A DNA stretch of 35,033 nucleotides from Nemertoderma westbladi (GCA_032718475.1 JAUCBJ010005424.1:1-35033), one strand, 5' to 3'. Counted from the first letter of the stretch, positions 10,181 to 20,001 are shown. Numbers and translations are program-made. The notes: a model not told the origin generated them from the letters alone.

Positions 10181-11056
10181 TTACCCCCCCCCCCCCCCCC
10201 CCGCCCGTACGGTCACAGCAGTCTTGGGTCTGTCGTGCGGTCCCTGTAAGTGGGGTATTAATAAATGTTCCTCTAACTCCTGGCTCCTCGTAAATACCCG
10301 AGCCAGTCTCGCTCTCTGATAGCCCCATCTGCGCAGTTCCAGTCGGCGCTTCTGTTTGGCTTGATACTGAATAAGCCCTCTTATGCGGGCATGTAAATCA
10401 TCCCGCACACGCTTCCCCTCTATCTCTCTCTCTCTGTCCTCTCGTGTACTCCGATCGACTAACTCGGCCTCTCTCGCAACTCTCTCAAGCCGTCTCGCCT
10501 CCCTCGCCGCCTCACGCTCCTTACGTTCCGCCTCTCTCGCATTCTCATGCTCTTCTCGCTCCTTCCTTTCTATCCTCCCTATTTCCTCACACTCCCTAAA
10601 GCTTCTCGCGACCTTCTCGGCTTTCTCTCTATTTTCTCTAACTAGTTCTTTCTCCTTCTCTAATAGCGCACTCTCTTCCTCTAACTGTCTCTCGAATTCT
10701 CTCTGGTCTAGCGCCGCCAGATCGAGTTGGCATGCCAGATTTAATGCTGTCACCCGTCTCTCTTTTGCGGAGGATGTAGCAGACTTATCGGTTGTGACGG
10801 ACTCTCTCCGCCCTCCCGTCCTACTGACTTTCCCCCGCCTCCCAGAACTTCCTCCGACCGACGAGACCGAATCCTCGGGGTTAACCTCGGATTCGCCCTC
10901 CTCAGGTCTCCTCCAACCCACTAATTGTACTCCCTGGGCATCAACTAAGTATGGCCCTACGTACACTATGCTAGGTTCCATACTCCCACATTCCCATGGT
11001 TCCACGTTTGCTGGCAACCCCTTTCGCTCTCTCGTCGGCAAGTTCTCCCTGCCCAA
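10181..11056 (-). CDS. Coiled-coil gag-like region of the BEL/Pao-like element
   Basis: 291 codons, ending in a run of Gly codons made by a 19-base poly-C tract (10184-10202). Residues 1-60 are variable, and 60-110 are Ser/Arg/Gly-rich. Residues about 110-235 are almost wholly charged, with repeated E-R-K-E-R-E, E-A-R-R-L-E and similar heptad-like patterns, so a long coiled coil is likely, as found in the N-terminal part of many gag proteins. It overlaps the ORF at 11306-10971 in another frame, which suggests one ancestral gag broken by a frameshift. A Ser-rich plus-strand ORF over the same DNA (10383-11066) is its shadow. Confidence 0.45.
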   Translation of the reverse strand: MGRENLPTRERKGLPANVEPWECGSMEPSIVYVGPYLVDAQGVQLVGWRRPEEGESEVNPEDSVSSVGGSSGRRGKVSRTGGRRESVTTDKSATSSAKERRVTALNLACQLDLAALDQREFERQLEEESALLEKEKELVRENREKAEKVARSFRECEEIGRIERKEREEHENAREAERKEREAAREARRLERVAREAELVDRSTREDREREIEGKRVRDDLHARIRGLIQYQAKQKRRLELRRWGYQRARLARVFTRSQELEEHLLIPHLQGPHDRPKTAVTVRAGGGGGG

Positions 11057-11553
11057 AACGCATTAGGTAATCAAAATATCTGTTCGACTCACCTAGTCGT
11101 TTCCTCAATCTCACCTCGTCTATCTTCGCCCATCCTTTGGCCTCTCTCAACTGCTTTCGGGTCGCGGCGTAGGCTCGTCGGAGCCGGTCGCTGACCCCGA
11201 CGTCCTTTATCCCTCCTGGTCCGGCGTCGTACCGGCGACCCCACCGTCGCCGTTCCGGTGGGCCGTCCGTTGCCCTCGGCCTGTGGCTGGCTGGTGACAT
11301 TGGCACGTCGACCGACGCTGTGTGTCAACTCGTCTCTCTCTCCTCCCGACTCGTCTCTCCCTTCTCTCGACTCATCTCTCCCTTCTCTCGACTCGCTCTC
11401 TCGTTGTAGACGGCCCCCCTCATCTTCGGTTGCCGGGTCGCCCGTTATCGATGGGTCCGGCGTCGTGGGTCTATACCGTCGCATCGTGGCCTCGCGGATC
11501 GTTAGGTCGCCGTCCGGGGTCCGCGGCGGTGTCGTCTTTCCTTCTCTACTCAT
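10971..11553 (-). CDS. Gag N-terminal region of the BEL/Pao-like element (two overlapping frames)
   Basis: The first ATG after the 5' LTR is at 11553, only 36 nt inside. It opens a 154-codon frame rich in Arg/Glu/Gly/Ser with a repeated SREGRDE motif. A second frame (11306-10971, 111 codons) overlaps it and reads like helical gag sequence (DRLRRAYAATRKQLREAKGW, then LRKRLGESNRYFDYLMRF). Which is the true product cannot be decided; a frameshift between them is likely. Confidence 0.4.
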
Positions 11554-11589
11554 CTTTGGCAGTCAGTTCGGGTTGTTGGATCTAATCAC

Positions 11590-12169
11590 TGTGACGGGAT
11601 CCACCGAGGATCCCGGTTTATCCGGTTTCTAGTCTACACGTCCCCGCCGTGTGTATGTGAAAAGATGGAAAGAGTTATTGATTGATCGGTGTATATAGTT
11701 TCAAGGGTATAATAGTACAATATAGCAATTACTGAAGTGAATGTTATTGAAAGCAAAGTTACCGGTAAATGATGATATATTACTGACAGTAGACGGAGAT
11801 GGTGATTAGAGTTCCGGTACCGCCCTAACTAACTGACTTACTGAATGAATTACACGGTTACTGGTAATATATATTGCACGGTTGGCCGCGTTACGTCACT
11901 CAGTTGATGCCTTCCCCCCATTGGCTAATAACTCACTTCTCACCCTCACCTCCCTGGGAGTGTTCTCCCCATGCTGCTGTCATTCTCTCCTTCTCTTGGA
12001 GGTTAACCTCTGACCCCCATTGTGTGTATGTTCTCTGGGGTTTCTCCTTCCCATTTTATTGGGGTGACACGAGGTTGATATTGGCAATCAACCTCGTGTT
12101 CCCAATATTGCTTAGGGCGCTCTTTCCCACTTTATGGGGGTTGATGTGGCGGAATTGAATACGCTCACA
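11590..12169 (-). repeat. Right LTR (5' LTR of the minus-strand element)
   Basis: 580 bp, near-identical to 4309-4881. On the sense strand it starts at 12169 with TGTGAGCG and ends at 11590 with CGTCACA. It is expected to carry the promoter and RNA start, but no convincing TATA box was chosen. The internal region follows directly with gtgattagatccaacaaccc. Confidence 0.95.
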
Positions 12170-12174
12170 ACAAT
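12170..12174. repeat. Target-site duplication ACAAT, right copy
   Basis: Matches 4304-4308 and directly follows the right LTR end. Confidence 0.85.
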
Positions 12175-12979
12175 ATTGCAGTGATATTGGACTTTCGAGA
12201 TAATGTGGTAACATTGGAAATTGCATCGACCTGAATGTCAAATAGAAATAATTAGAACCACATAGAATTGATAATGATAAAAAATATGGCATGAAATATT
12301 GAAATACTGTAGAATATATATTAAATGCCCGTGATTACTGTATTATAGTTCATAAATCTTTTTTGTACTAATACCCCATCCCCCCCCCCCCCCCCCCCCC
12401 GTTTCTCTAAGATAGTATGCTCTTTTACCGGGTTTTTTGTATGGTTCCTTGTTAATCCTTCATAGTGGGGCTCACTAAGTTTAGTATTTAAATTCTATTG
12501 TTTCTATCAGAATAATATCCGATGCCCTGGTTTAAAGGGGCGCCTTAGTTTGTAACAGATTTTACAAAAGAAAAGTAAATTTATATCAAATATACAGTAA
12601 TATCGGCTCAGCTCCAGAACTAAGAGAGGACGGTGGATGCCAGTGGCGAGTTAAGAGATACAGTATGTGTGAGTGGAATTACGTAACGCGGTATAATGAG
12701 ATGCAATACAATAGTATAACAACAGCAGATGGTGAGTGACAGATAGGTAAGTAGTAGGCCTACGACTACCGTGCGAATGGCTGACTGGACTAACTGCAGC
12801 GCTCAGTCGTACGGTACCGATCTGTGATTAGTCAGTACGACTACACACACAGTCCTGGTCAACCATAAGGCCATGTCAGGCAGACCGGCGGGTGACCTAA
12901 CCGGCTGGCGCAACTTCTTTCACTTTTCGTCGTTGACGAAGAGAAAATATCTACTATGAAAATCTATTATAACCCGAAA
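12175..12979. other. Intergenic stretch, no gene seen
   Basis: AT-rich to about 12600, with a 21-base poly-C run at 12380-12400, then more mixed sequence containing taagtagtaggcctacgact and gtacggtaccg motifs up to the LINE junction. No coding region or RNA gene was recognised. Confidence 0.5.
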
Positions 12980-14183
12980 AAGCTCATCTATCCCATCATA
13001 GTAGACATGTACCGAACAACAAGAGTCCCACAAGAAATGAAAACAAATAAGTTGGTGCCAGTTCCCAAGAAGGGCAACCTAACACTCTATGGTTCTTTTC
13101 GGGGAATCTCATTGATGTCGATTGCTGCAAAGCTATACAATAGGATTCTATTAAATCGCATCAGGGATCCCATTGAGAGACTGCTCCGTGGAAATCAGAA
13201 TGGGTTCCTTAAAGGTCGTGGAACCATGGAGCCCATTTTGGCTCTTAGAACGATAATTGAAGAATTATCAAAAAAGAAAGACAGGCATCTGGCTGTTATC
13301 TTTGTTGACTTCTTCAAGGCCTTTGATTCAGTCTCTCGCTCACGTATGTTCAGCATACTTTCATTATATGTGATTCCTGATGAAATTATTGCAGCAATCA
13401 GATCAGTATACGATGGTTCGACAACATTTGTGTCTACTGTTGACGGTGACACAGAACCATTTGAAGTGTTATGGGGCGTCCTCCAAGGAGACACACTTGC
13501 ACCATTCTTGTTCATTATTGTGGTTGACTATGTTCTACGCATGTCCTTAGTTCATCATAATGATGATGGGGTGATGATAACTCCACCTACTGGCTCCAGA
13601 AGTCGAGGAAATCCTGCCAAGTACCTAACTGATCTAGACTTTGCTGATGACTTAGGAGTACTCTCAGAATCATTAGAGGGAGCCCAACGGCTCCTCAGCT
13701 CATTAGAACATGCTGCTTCTAGTGTTGGTCTTTTTATTAACTCCAGAAAGACCAAAATTCTGACCGTTAACTTTGAAAGTCCTCAGCAAGTCTCTGATCG
13801 GATGAGCAATAAGCATAAGCTCAAAGGATGGTATGCTTGAGCATGTGGACGACTTCTGTTACCTGGGATCATGGATCCGGAAGTCAGGTGAGGACCTTCG
13901 AATACGTAAGGGAAAGGCATGGGCAGCCTTGAATAGGCTTTCCAGGATTTGGAAGTCACCAAGAATTAATCGGAAACTTAAGGTCCGATTATTTAGAGCA
14001 GCAGTAGTTCCAGTACTCCTCTACGGGAGTCCATGCTGGGCTCTAACTGCTGAGGACACCAAATCTCTGGATGGCACATTCACAAGAATGCTACGCTGGG
14101 TTCATTGTGTCAAGTACAATGCACACATCTCCAACAGCATTCTTAAAAATGCAGCTGCAATGCAGCATGCCGATCCTAGTAGT
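12980..14183 (+). mobile_element. 5'-truncated LINE copy with internal deletion
   Basis: Homology to the 28-31 kb copy starts abruptly at aaagctcatctatcccatca (29824 in the other copy) and ends with the family 3' tail aaaatgcagctgcaatgcag near 14145-14170. It covers the reverse transcriptase and C-terminal region only. About 215 bp present in the 31-kb copy (30955-31165) are missing at 14136. The two copies are very similar by eye. Confidence 0.9.
12987..14120 (+). pseudogene. LINE reverse transcriptase, broken
   Basis: The frame 12956-13840 encodes RT blocks: LVPVPKKGNLTLYGSFRGIS, HLAVIFVDFFKAFDSVSRS (block with the first catalytic Asp), VLWGVLQGDTLAPFLFIIVV, and LDFADDLG (the catalytic FADD box, intact here). 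GLFINSRKTKI follows. An 8-bp insertion near 13806-13815 relative to the other copy shifts the frame; the C-terminal part continues as 13833-14120 (FCYLGSWIRKSGEDLRIRKG, VLLYGSPCWALT). No endonuclease remains. The first ~25 bases of the open frame (12956-12979) are flanking DNA. Confidence 0.85.
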
Positions 14184-14310
14184 ATAACCCGAAAAGTACT
14201 GTATTTGGATATGTACACACAACAAGCAAAATAATTATTGATAAACAAAATAAAGAGAGAAAAAAGACACTCTGACACTGTTATGAATAAATTAAATAGC
14301 AAAAAGTGAA

Positions 14311-14385
14311 TGGTTGACAGTGGGATCGAACACCGGACCTTTTAGGAGTCTAGTCAAGCCCTCTCCCCAGTGAACTACGCGGTAT
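14311..14385 (-). pseudogene. tRNA-like remnant (possible SINE head)
   Basis: On the minus strand, cgtagttcactggggagag resembles a tRNA A-box region and ggtccggtgttcgatccc a B-box. The T-arm does not pair properly around a 7-nt loop and I find no 7-bp acceptor stem, so it is not a working tRNA gene. Confidence 0.35.
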
Positions 14386-14499
14386 AAGCATCTCCAGTTT
14401 AAATTGCTTGGAAGGACTGTCCATATAAAAGCTAGAAAAAAACAAGGAGTCAAAATACCCCAAAAGGGGAACCTAAAGGTCGCCCGAGGACAAGGTCTA

Positions 14500-14582
14500 A
14501 AACAATGAACTAAAAACTATAAAGTCTAAAACTAAAACTAAAACTAAAAAGTCTAAACTATAAACTAAAAACTATAAAGTCG
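14500..14582. repeat. AACTAAA / AAGTCTAAA simple repeat
   Basis: aaactaaaactaaaactaaaaagtctaaactataaactaaaaactataaagtc: short repeats of aactaaa and aagtctaaa, next to the 3' end of the integrase remnant. Confidence 0.7.
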
Positions 14583-15660
14583 TTAGCCACAGGATCGGTA
14601 GGTTGGTTCTGGGGTGGACTCGGAGGTTGATCGGGAGCGACCACATGGGGTTGACCCTGGATGGGCGTCGCGGCTTGAGCAGTGGTTGTGTGGGGCTCGT
14701 CAATAAGTTTGTAATCGGTGTCTGATTCATTGTCTTTAAGCTGCGGTGGGAGGTGCGAGACGTGGAACAGGGAGACAATCTGACTGGGGTACTCTATATG
14801 CGTGAACGTGGAGCTGGTTGCCAGTACACTTTCGGATGGAGCACCAGCTGCGTTGGTTGCACTGACAATGTATCTGGGCCAGGCTCTGAACTTGGGGGAA
14901 TCCGAGTAGAGGTGAACCAAGTTGCCCAGGATTCTTGAGTGATGTACCATGGACCGGGGAGGGCTCCAGGGCTGTCTACCTTGGAGTGGGCACTGGGATG
15001 AACTGGTGGTTCGCAAGACGTCGATCATGTTGGGCAGTGATGAGATCAATGTCAGCCAACAGGATCTGATTGCCGGCGAACTGATCACATTGGAAAAGGA
15101 CCTCGCGCGCTGACAAACCGGGGGTGCGAAGTCGAGCATTGAGGTGGGTGTCAGCCATGGCGAGGGACGTGGAGGAAAATGGACCACCTGATGGGCGGAG
15201 TTTAAGCAACTCAGCGAGTAATTCACCGATGGCATACTCGGTGATGGGATTTTTGTTGACGTTTTTACAGGCTCCAACTTCGAGGAGGTGATGATGTGAT
15301 TTCAATATGGAATTGCCGACGAAGGCCTGGAAGCCAGGCGCAGTATCAGTGCGAATAACCGTGGGAGGTCCACTGAGAGGGGCATAATCCGAATGCTAAC
15401 GTAATAAGGGCATCGCGAAGGGTATCTTGCTGTTCATCAGGGATGATAAGAGGCGAAGTATTCGGCAAAGCGGGGAGATCCGTGCACTCCCGTTGGGTGG
15501 ACGACTAGCAGCCCTTTTTTGAATAAGCAAAGTAAGTAAGGCATCAGTGAGGGCAAAGATAACCACATAAAGACCAGAGCGCATGTAAGTGCTCGAAATG
15601 TCGCACAAGAGATGGCATGCGGATATTTCTCGTTCCCCGAATGCATCCATACGACAATGA
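14558..15660 (-). pseudogene. LTR-retrotransposon integrase remnant (Ty3-like), frameshifted
   Basis: Read on the minus strand in changing frames. IIPDEQQDTLRDALITLA near 15440, then PPTVIRTDTAPGFQAFVGN near 15350, which carries the second catalytic Asp. KNVNKNPITEYAIGELLAE near 15255 carries the catalytic Glu. Next is LKLRPSGGPFSSTSLAMAD, then LRTPGLSAREVLFQCDQF. In the 239-codon frame (15277-14558) the C-terminal domain follows: GNLVHLYSDSPKFRAWPRYI, then a Pro/Thr/Gln-rich tail. The R-x-D-x-A-P-G and N-K-N-P-x-x-E-x-A motifs are those of Ty3/gypsy-class integrases. At least two frameshifts; no RT seen in the window. Confidence 0.7.
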
Positions 15661-15959
15661 CCTTGCCTTTCCACTATGTGGATTTATTACTGAGCGCTGG
15701 TTTATTTGGTCCCTTCGAAATAATCAGACGTCTATACTCGTACAAAGAAGCATTTGGAGATGGAGAGTGGTTTAAAGAGGCTCGCAACACCGAGTTGGTG
15801 AGACCGACGGATATGATCCCGCTACCCTATAAAGGAAGGGCTGCCAGGAGGCAAGCTGCAGCAATGCTCACGATGGACGATGATGCTCCCCTACCCGCAC
15901 TGGCGATCGATGAGAGTAGACGGGCGAAGAAAAGGAAAGCGTGTCAGAGCAGGAAATAG
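15612..15959 (+). CDS. Unrecognised ORF with basic C-terminus
   Basis: 115 codons opening in sequence antisense to the integrase remnant. From about residue 22 (VDLLLSAGLFGPFEIIRRLY) it has a protein-like composition: an acidic/neutral middle, PTDMIPLPYKGRAARRQAAA, and a nuclear-localisation-like end, RRAKKRKACQSRK. It ends 190 bp before the LTR-like repeat that begins at 16150. It could be the C-terminal part of a plus-strand retroelement protein whose upstream part was lost; no family was recognised. Confidence 0.3.
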   Translation: MACGYFSFPECIHTTMTLPFHYVDLLLSAGLFGPFEIIRRLYSYKEAFGDGEWFKEARNTELVRPTDMIPLPYKGRAARRQAAAMLTMDDDAPLPALAIDESRRAKKRKACQSRK

Positions 15960-16127
15960 AAGACCAGGACATTCTATGGACATTTATATCGAACATTTAT
16001 TTTTATATCTACGTAAACTAACTCTAGGACAAATTAATCAAGACTGCAATAGTAAAAAATTGGGTTTTTTATATGGGAAAATGACCTACGCAAACTCGAT
16101 CTACCGATAGACCTCACGAAGGTCATT

Positions 16128-16149
16128 GGGGGGGGGGGGGGGGGGGGGG
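16128..16149. repeat. 22-base poly-G tract
   Basis: An uninterrupted G run directly before the LTR-like repeat copy at 16150. Confidence 0.95.
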
Positions 16150-17140
16150 ACTGTTCGCGGTATTTCAATTTTTCATAACGCGAGTTAAATATTTTTTGGA
16201 TTTATTTATTATGAATATTCTCATATCGGTACTGGGTGCGGGAACATGGAATTTAGGCATATTCAATGGACTGGGGGCGATTTACGGGCGAATATTGGGG
16301 CGACTTACGGGGCACGGGACTCATATCAGATATTTAAGGGCCAAGGGTGCCTAGACAACCTCCTACTACAAGTATTAGTAGTTTGGTAACCCGCTAGGCC
16401 TGGGGACAAGGACTGCCCTTAGCGGTTCCTGGCCACCAGCAGTTACTACGTGCCTGAAAAGGATTCGGAAAGCTTGCTGATTGCGTCAGGGATTTGCGAC
16501 GGGAACTGACAGATCCTTAGCGGTCCCTGGTCACCGGCAGCGATTACGAGCCTGAAAAGGATTCGGAAAGCAACGCCACAGCAACAGGGTCGAAAGACAG
16601 AGGACTGGACTCTACTGGCCTACCGACTATTCGGAGCAGCTTCTCGGCTACCGAAGCGACTACGAGCCTGAAAAGGATTCGGAAAGCTTAGGTGGTTGGG
16701 ACCCTGCGATGAACTGACCGACCCTTAGCCAAGCCGTACCGCTTTCCTGATGACCGATCCCTTCGGGGTTCGGGAATGGTGGGACGGACACGGAACAGGG
16801 TCGACCGACACTGACACTACGGTACTGGGACTAGGACCGACGGAAAATGGGGATCATTAGTTTGGATAAAATCTAAGTGCGAAGAGTGGGTAATTAAATA
16901 ATGTACTGTAGGAATTTGTATATTCGTGTATTATTGTGAATATTTGGTATATTGGTGTGGGGAAGCCCAAATTATTCTCAATCAAGGTTCGATCAGAGTT
17001 TAAGTTACATTAAAGATTATATCCAACCAATGCGACTTTTTTCTCTATTCCAATCTTGCATCTCAGATAAAACTCCTTCTCCACTCCCAATATCCGGTGA
17101 CTGGCCGGAATCAAGTGGTCTGAAAATTCCGCCACCAGCA
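16150..17140 (+). repeat. LTR-like long dispersed repeat, copy 1
   Basis: This begins actgttcgcggtatttcaa and runs to about ctccttctccac (17093) or beyond. The same order of blocks is found at 33617-35033. Contents: an AT-rich head, gggcgatttacgggcgaata, tatttaagggcc (TATA-like), three copies of gcctgaaaaggattcgga (about 16453, 16550, 16669), one gatcccttcggggttcggga hairpin (16766) and an AT-rich tail with attattctcaatcaaggttc. A TG start, a promoter-like element and a purine tract in front suggest an LTR, but no partner or duplication was found. Confidence 0.65.
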
Positions 17141-17179
17141 TCGGCGTTTTCCCCCCTGGTGTTGGGAATAACGGCAACA

Positions 17180-17830
17180 TAAAACTTAAACCACAATGAC
17201 GTATAATGCCGGAATTATATTGGCTGTACTGTATAGTACAGGTTAACAGAGTAAATTTAGATCGCCTACTTTTTGTGTCATCAAATATCCTTTCTGTAGA
17301 AAAAAATCTATTGTCTTGAGTTTTGTCTTGAGATTGATCAAAGCAATCCAATAGAATATCAACTTCGTAATACAAACACAGCTGTCAATACCTGGGCTGC
17401 TATCTACTAGCCATTTTACTGTATTGCTGTAGGCCTAACAAAATTGCAAACCTGTAAAAACATTTCATCTGTCTGTAATATTAATAGGCAGTGATTTTTT
17501 ATGTCATTTTATTTGACTTTTTTTGTCATTTTCTTTTTACGAATTATGCATAATGACTTTTGTTGTCCATTTAATGACTTTTATTGTCATTTTAATGACT
17601 TTTTATGTATGTATTTCTTCAAACTGTCAGACTGGTGATTTCTGGACTGTCAGACAGTTGATTTCACTATGCCTGTGCCAAAACATTCCATGATTCCATG
17701 ATTTATAGACTACTGTATGAGATAGAATTCCATATGCGCCTGTGGTAAAAAGACTCTATATTTAATAGTTTGTGGTTGTTGTCGATAATCGATTACCACA
17801 TGACGTAGCAAAACACTCATTTTATAGCCA
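17180..17830. other. AT-rich spacer with TGTCATTTTAATGACTTTTT repeats
   Basis: No gene seen. Between 17495 and 17612 variants of ttttatgtcattttaatgac recur five or six times. A related sequence in inverse orientation lies at 19022-19055, on the far side of the minisatellite. Confidence 0.5.
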
Positions 17831-18566
17831 AAAACAATTACCAATTGATGGAAAGGAGCAGGTTAAGGCCGAGTTTTCTAACCAAAACAATAAACAGTCA
17901 CTTTACCAAATCAGGGAAAGGAGCAGGTTACAGAGACGGGATTTTCTAACCAAAACAATAAACGATCACTTAACTAATTGAGGGAAAGGAGCAGGTTACA
18001 GAGGCGGGATTTTCTAACCAAAACAAAAAACGATCACTTAACTTATTGAGGGAAAGGAGCAGGTTACAGAGGCGGGATTTCCTAACCAAAACAATAAACG
18101 ATAACATTACCAATTGAGGGAAAGGAGCAGGTTACAGAGGCGGGATTATCTAACCAAAACAATAAACGATCATTTAACTAATTGAGGGAAAGGGGCAGGT
18201 TACAGAGGCGGGATTTTCTAACCAAAACAATAAACGATCATTTAACAAATTGACGGAAAGGAGCAGGTTACAGAGACGGGATTTTCTAACCAAAACAATA
18301 AACAATAACATTACCAATTGAGAGAAAGGAGCAGGTTACAGAGACGGGAGTTTCTAACCAAAACAATAAACGATAACATTACCAATTGAGAGAAAGGAGC
18401 AGGTTACAGAGGCGGGATTTTCTAACCAAAACAATAAACGATAACATTACCAATTGAGGGAAAGGAGCAGGTTACAGAGGCGGGATTATCTAACCAAAAC
18501 AATAAACGATCATTTAGCTAATTGAGGGAAAGGGGCAGATTACAGAGGCGGGATTTTCTAACCAAA
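17830..18566. repeat. 68-bp tandem repeat, about 11 units
   Basis: A unit gggaaaggagcaggttacag-aggcgggattttctaaccaaaacaataaacgatnn(c/a)ntta(c/a)caattga recurs with a period of 68 bp (unit starts at 17913, 17981, 18049, 18117, 18185 and so on). Units differ by a few bases; the first is the most divergent. The array ends inside ...tctaaccaaa at 18566. Confidence 0.95.
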
Positions 18567-18817
18567 CTGTCAACGTCTGAGAATGTACGAATCCGTATAT
18601 ACCCTTTATTGGACGAACCTCTTGGCCGTCCGATCCTTTGGGCTAAAAACGGGTCGTTGTTTTCGCTATCATTGTGACTACCGGTATCAAACGGTAACGG
18701 GGTATAACTTGTATAAGTAGTTTTTTCGAGTACGGATGAGTTTATGAACTGATCTGTGCTGTTGGAAGTAGTGGTGCCGCTATCCGTAACACTACTCAGA
18801 CAGTAGTCATGATCCAT
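18518..18817 (-). CDS. Small ORF with AT-hook-like motif, abutting the minisatellite
   Basis: 99 codons. Residues 1-60 are Ser/Thr/Asn/Asp-rich without repeats. Residues about 60-75 read RIGRPRGSSNKGYIRIR; the GRP core flanked by basic residues is that of an AT-hook DNA-binding motif. The last ~15 residues are translated from the 68-bp repeat. It could be the first coding exon of a gene that continues left, or a decayed one. No GT donor that clearly ends the exon before the repeat was found. No homologue is recognised. Confidence 0.3.
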   Translation of the reverse strand: MDHDYCLSSVTDSGTTTSNSTDQFINSSVLEKTTYTSYTPLPFDTGSHNDSENNDPFLAQRIGRPRGSSNKGYIRIRTFSDVDSLVRKSRLCNLPLSLN

Positions 18818-18829
18818 TATTGATTATAA

Positions 18830-19496
18830 AAATATTACAGTAATAGGCCTAAATTATGTGAAAGATATTATTCTCCTATCAATTATTTAAAATTTATTAG
18901 CACAACCGGTAGGCCAGTAGGCCTACCATTACCGTATTTAAATGGTAGGCTACACAGTAGGCCTATAGCAGTACCAGTGCCGGTACCGGTACTAAAATAC
19001 AGAATAATATTAGACTTTTGGATGACATAAAAAATAAAAAAAAAATGACAAAAAAAGGATAAAAACGGACAATAAAAATTATTGCGATATTAATATAGTA
19101 CTGGTAATACCGTTATGTATAATTGTAGTTTAAATTTGCCTCCAATTTTAACCCTTCGAATAGTTTATTGAATTAGTGATGATATAAATGACTATGGATT
19201 TTAAAAAATTGAGAAATCAAATATTTATATAACATCCAGACAACCACATTCACCCTAAATCGACAATTGCGTTTCAATAGAGACCAAAATAGACATCATG
19301 GGGTGATTGGAACTGCCTAAACTCACGAAGGCCTTTTAAGGCAAAATTAGGCAAAACGCAACATTTTTGACTGCATGGAGGAGGCAGGTATAAACTTAAT
19401 TATTGAATATTCTTTTTATATCATAACTGTTCTAAGTACATTGGAGCATCTTTTTATTGCTACCCATATACTATTTTTTTGTGATGATCCACCCTA
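18830..19496. other. Spacer with TAGGCCTA and GGTACCGG motifs
   Basis: No gene seen. It contains gtaggcctaccattaccgta and gtgccggtaccggtactaaa clusters at 18910-19000 and an A-rich run at 19028-19060. Confidence 0.5.
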
Positions 19497-19989
19497 CTGT
19501 CCACCATGCTTATTCACTCCATGAGGCTGCCAAAGCACAAGATTATGCACTGGCTGGTTCACACGGCGAAAGCAACGTCCTGCAAAGCGGAGGCGGCTCT
19601 GTTCAAGTGTCAAGCTAGGGGAGACTATTGGAACACTTCCAATGTTGTATATAGTCTGGTTGGAGATGTGTGCATTGTACTTGACACAATGAACCCGGCG
19701 TAGCATTCTTGTATATTTTCCATCCAGATATTTGGTATCCTCTGCTGTTAGAGCCCAGCATGGACTCCCATATAAGAGTACTGGTACTACTACTGCCATA
19801 AATAATAGATCCTTAAGGTTCCGTTTTATTCTATGGAATTTCCAATTCCTGGACAGACTATTTAACGCAGCTCATCCCTTCCCCTTATGTATCCGAAGGT
19901 CTTCGGCCTGACTTTCGGATCCATGATCCCAAGTAATAGAAGAAGCTGCTGAAGAAACTTATTTGTTTTCAGTTCTTGAGGGACTCCCT

Positions 19990-20001
19990 TTGTCCTATAC
20001 A
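19990..20001. repeat. SINE target-site duplication TTGTCCTATACA, left copy
   Basis: Identical to 20256-20267, and both lie in LINE sequence that would be contiguous without the insert. Confidence 0.9.

Larger units (their letters stand above)
4304..12174 (-). mobile_element. BEL/Pao-like LTR retrotransposon lacking reverse transcriptase and integrase
   Basis: Two LTRs in direct orientation, TG...CA ends and a 5-bp duplication (ACAAT) define an intact insertion of about 7.86 kb. Coding content lies on the minus strand in the order coiled-coil gag region (11.5-10.2 kb), gag core with a DUF1759-like sequence (8.56-7.45 kb), zinc-knuckle and aspartic protease (7.46-7.0 kb) and a post-protease tail (7.0-6.1 kb). 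No RT, RNase H or integrase motifs are found; 4.9-6.1 kb and 9.1-10.1 kb are low-complexity. A purine run GGGGAGAG abuts the 3' LTR on the sense strand (PPT). No canonical tRNA primer site starting TGG was recognised after the 5' LTR. Family assignment rests on gag/protease resemblance and is an inference. Confidence 0.85.

Noticed and set aside
10383-11066. 227-codon Ser-rich plus-strand ORF
   Set aside because: Antisense to the Glu/Arg-rich coiled-coil gag frame; Ser runs come from complementing Glu/Arg codons in another frame.
17830-18566. Regular 68-bp repeats considered as a CRISPR array
   Set aside because: Whole 68-bp units are near identical with no unique spacers, and the DNA is eukaryotic; it is a minisatellite.
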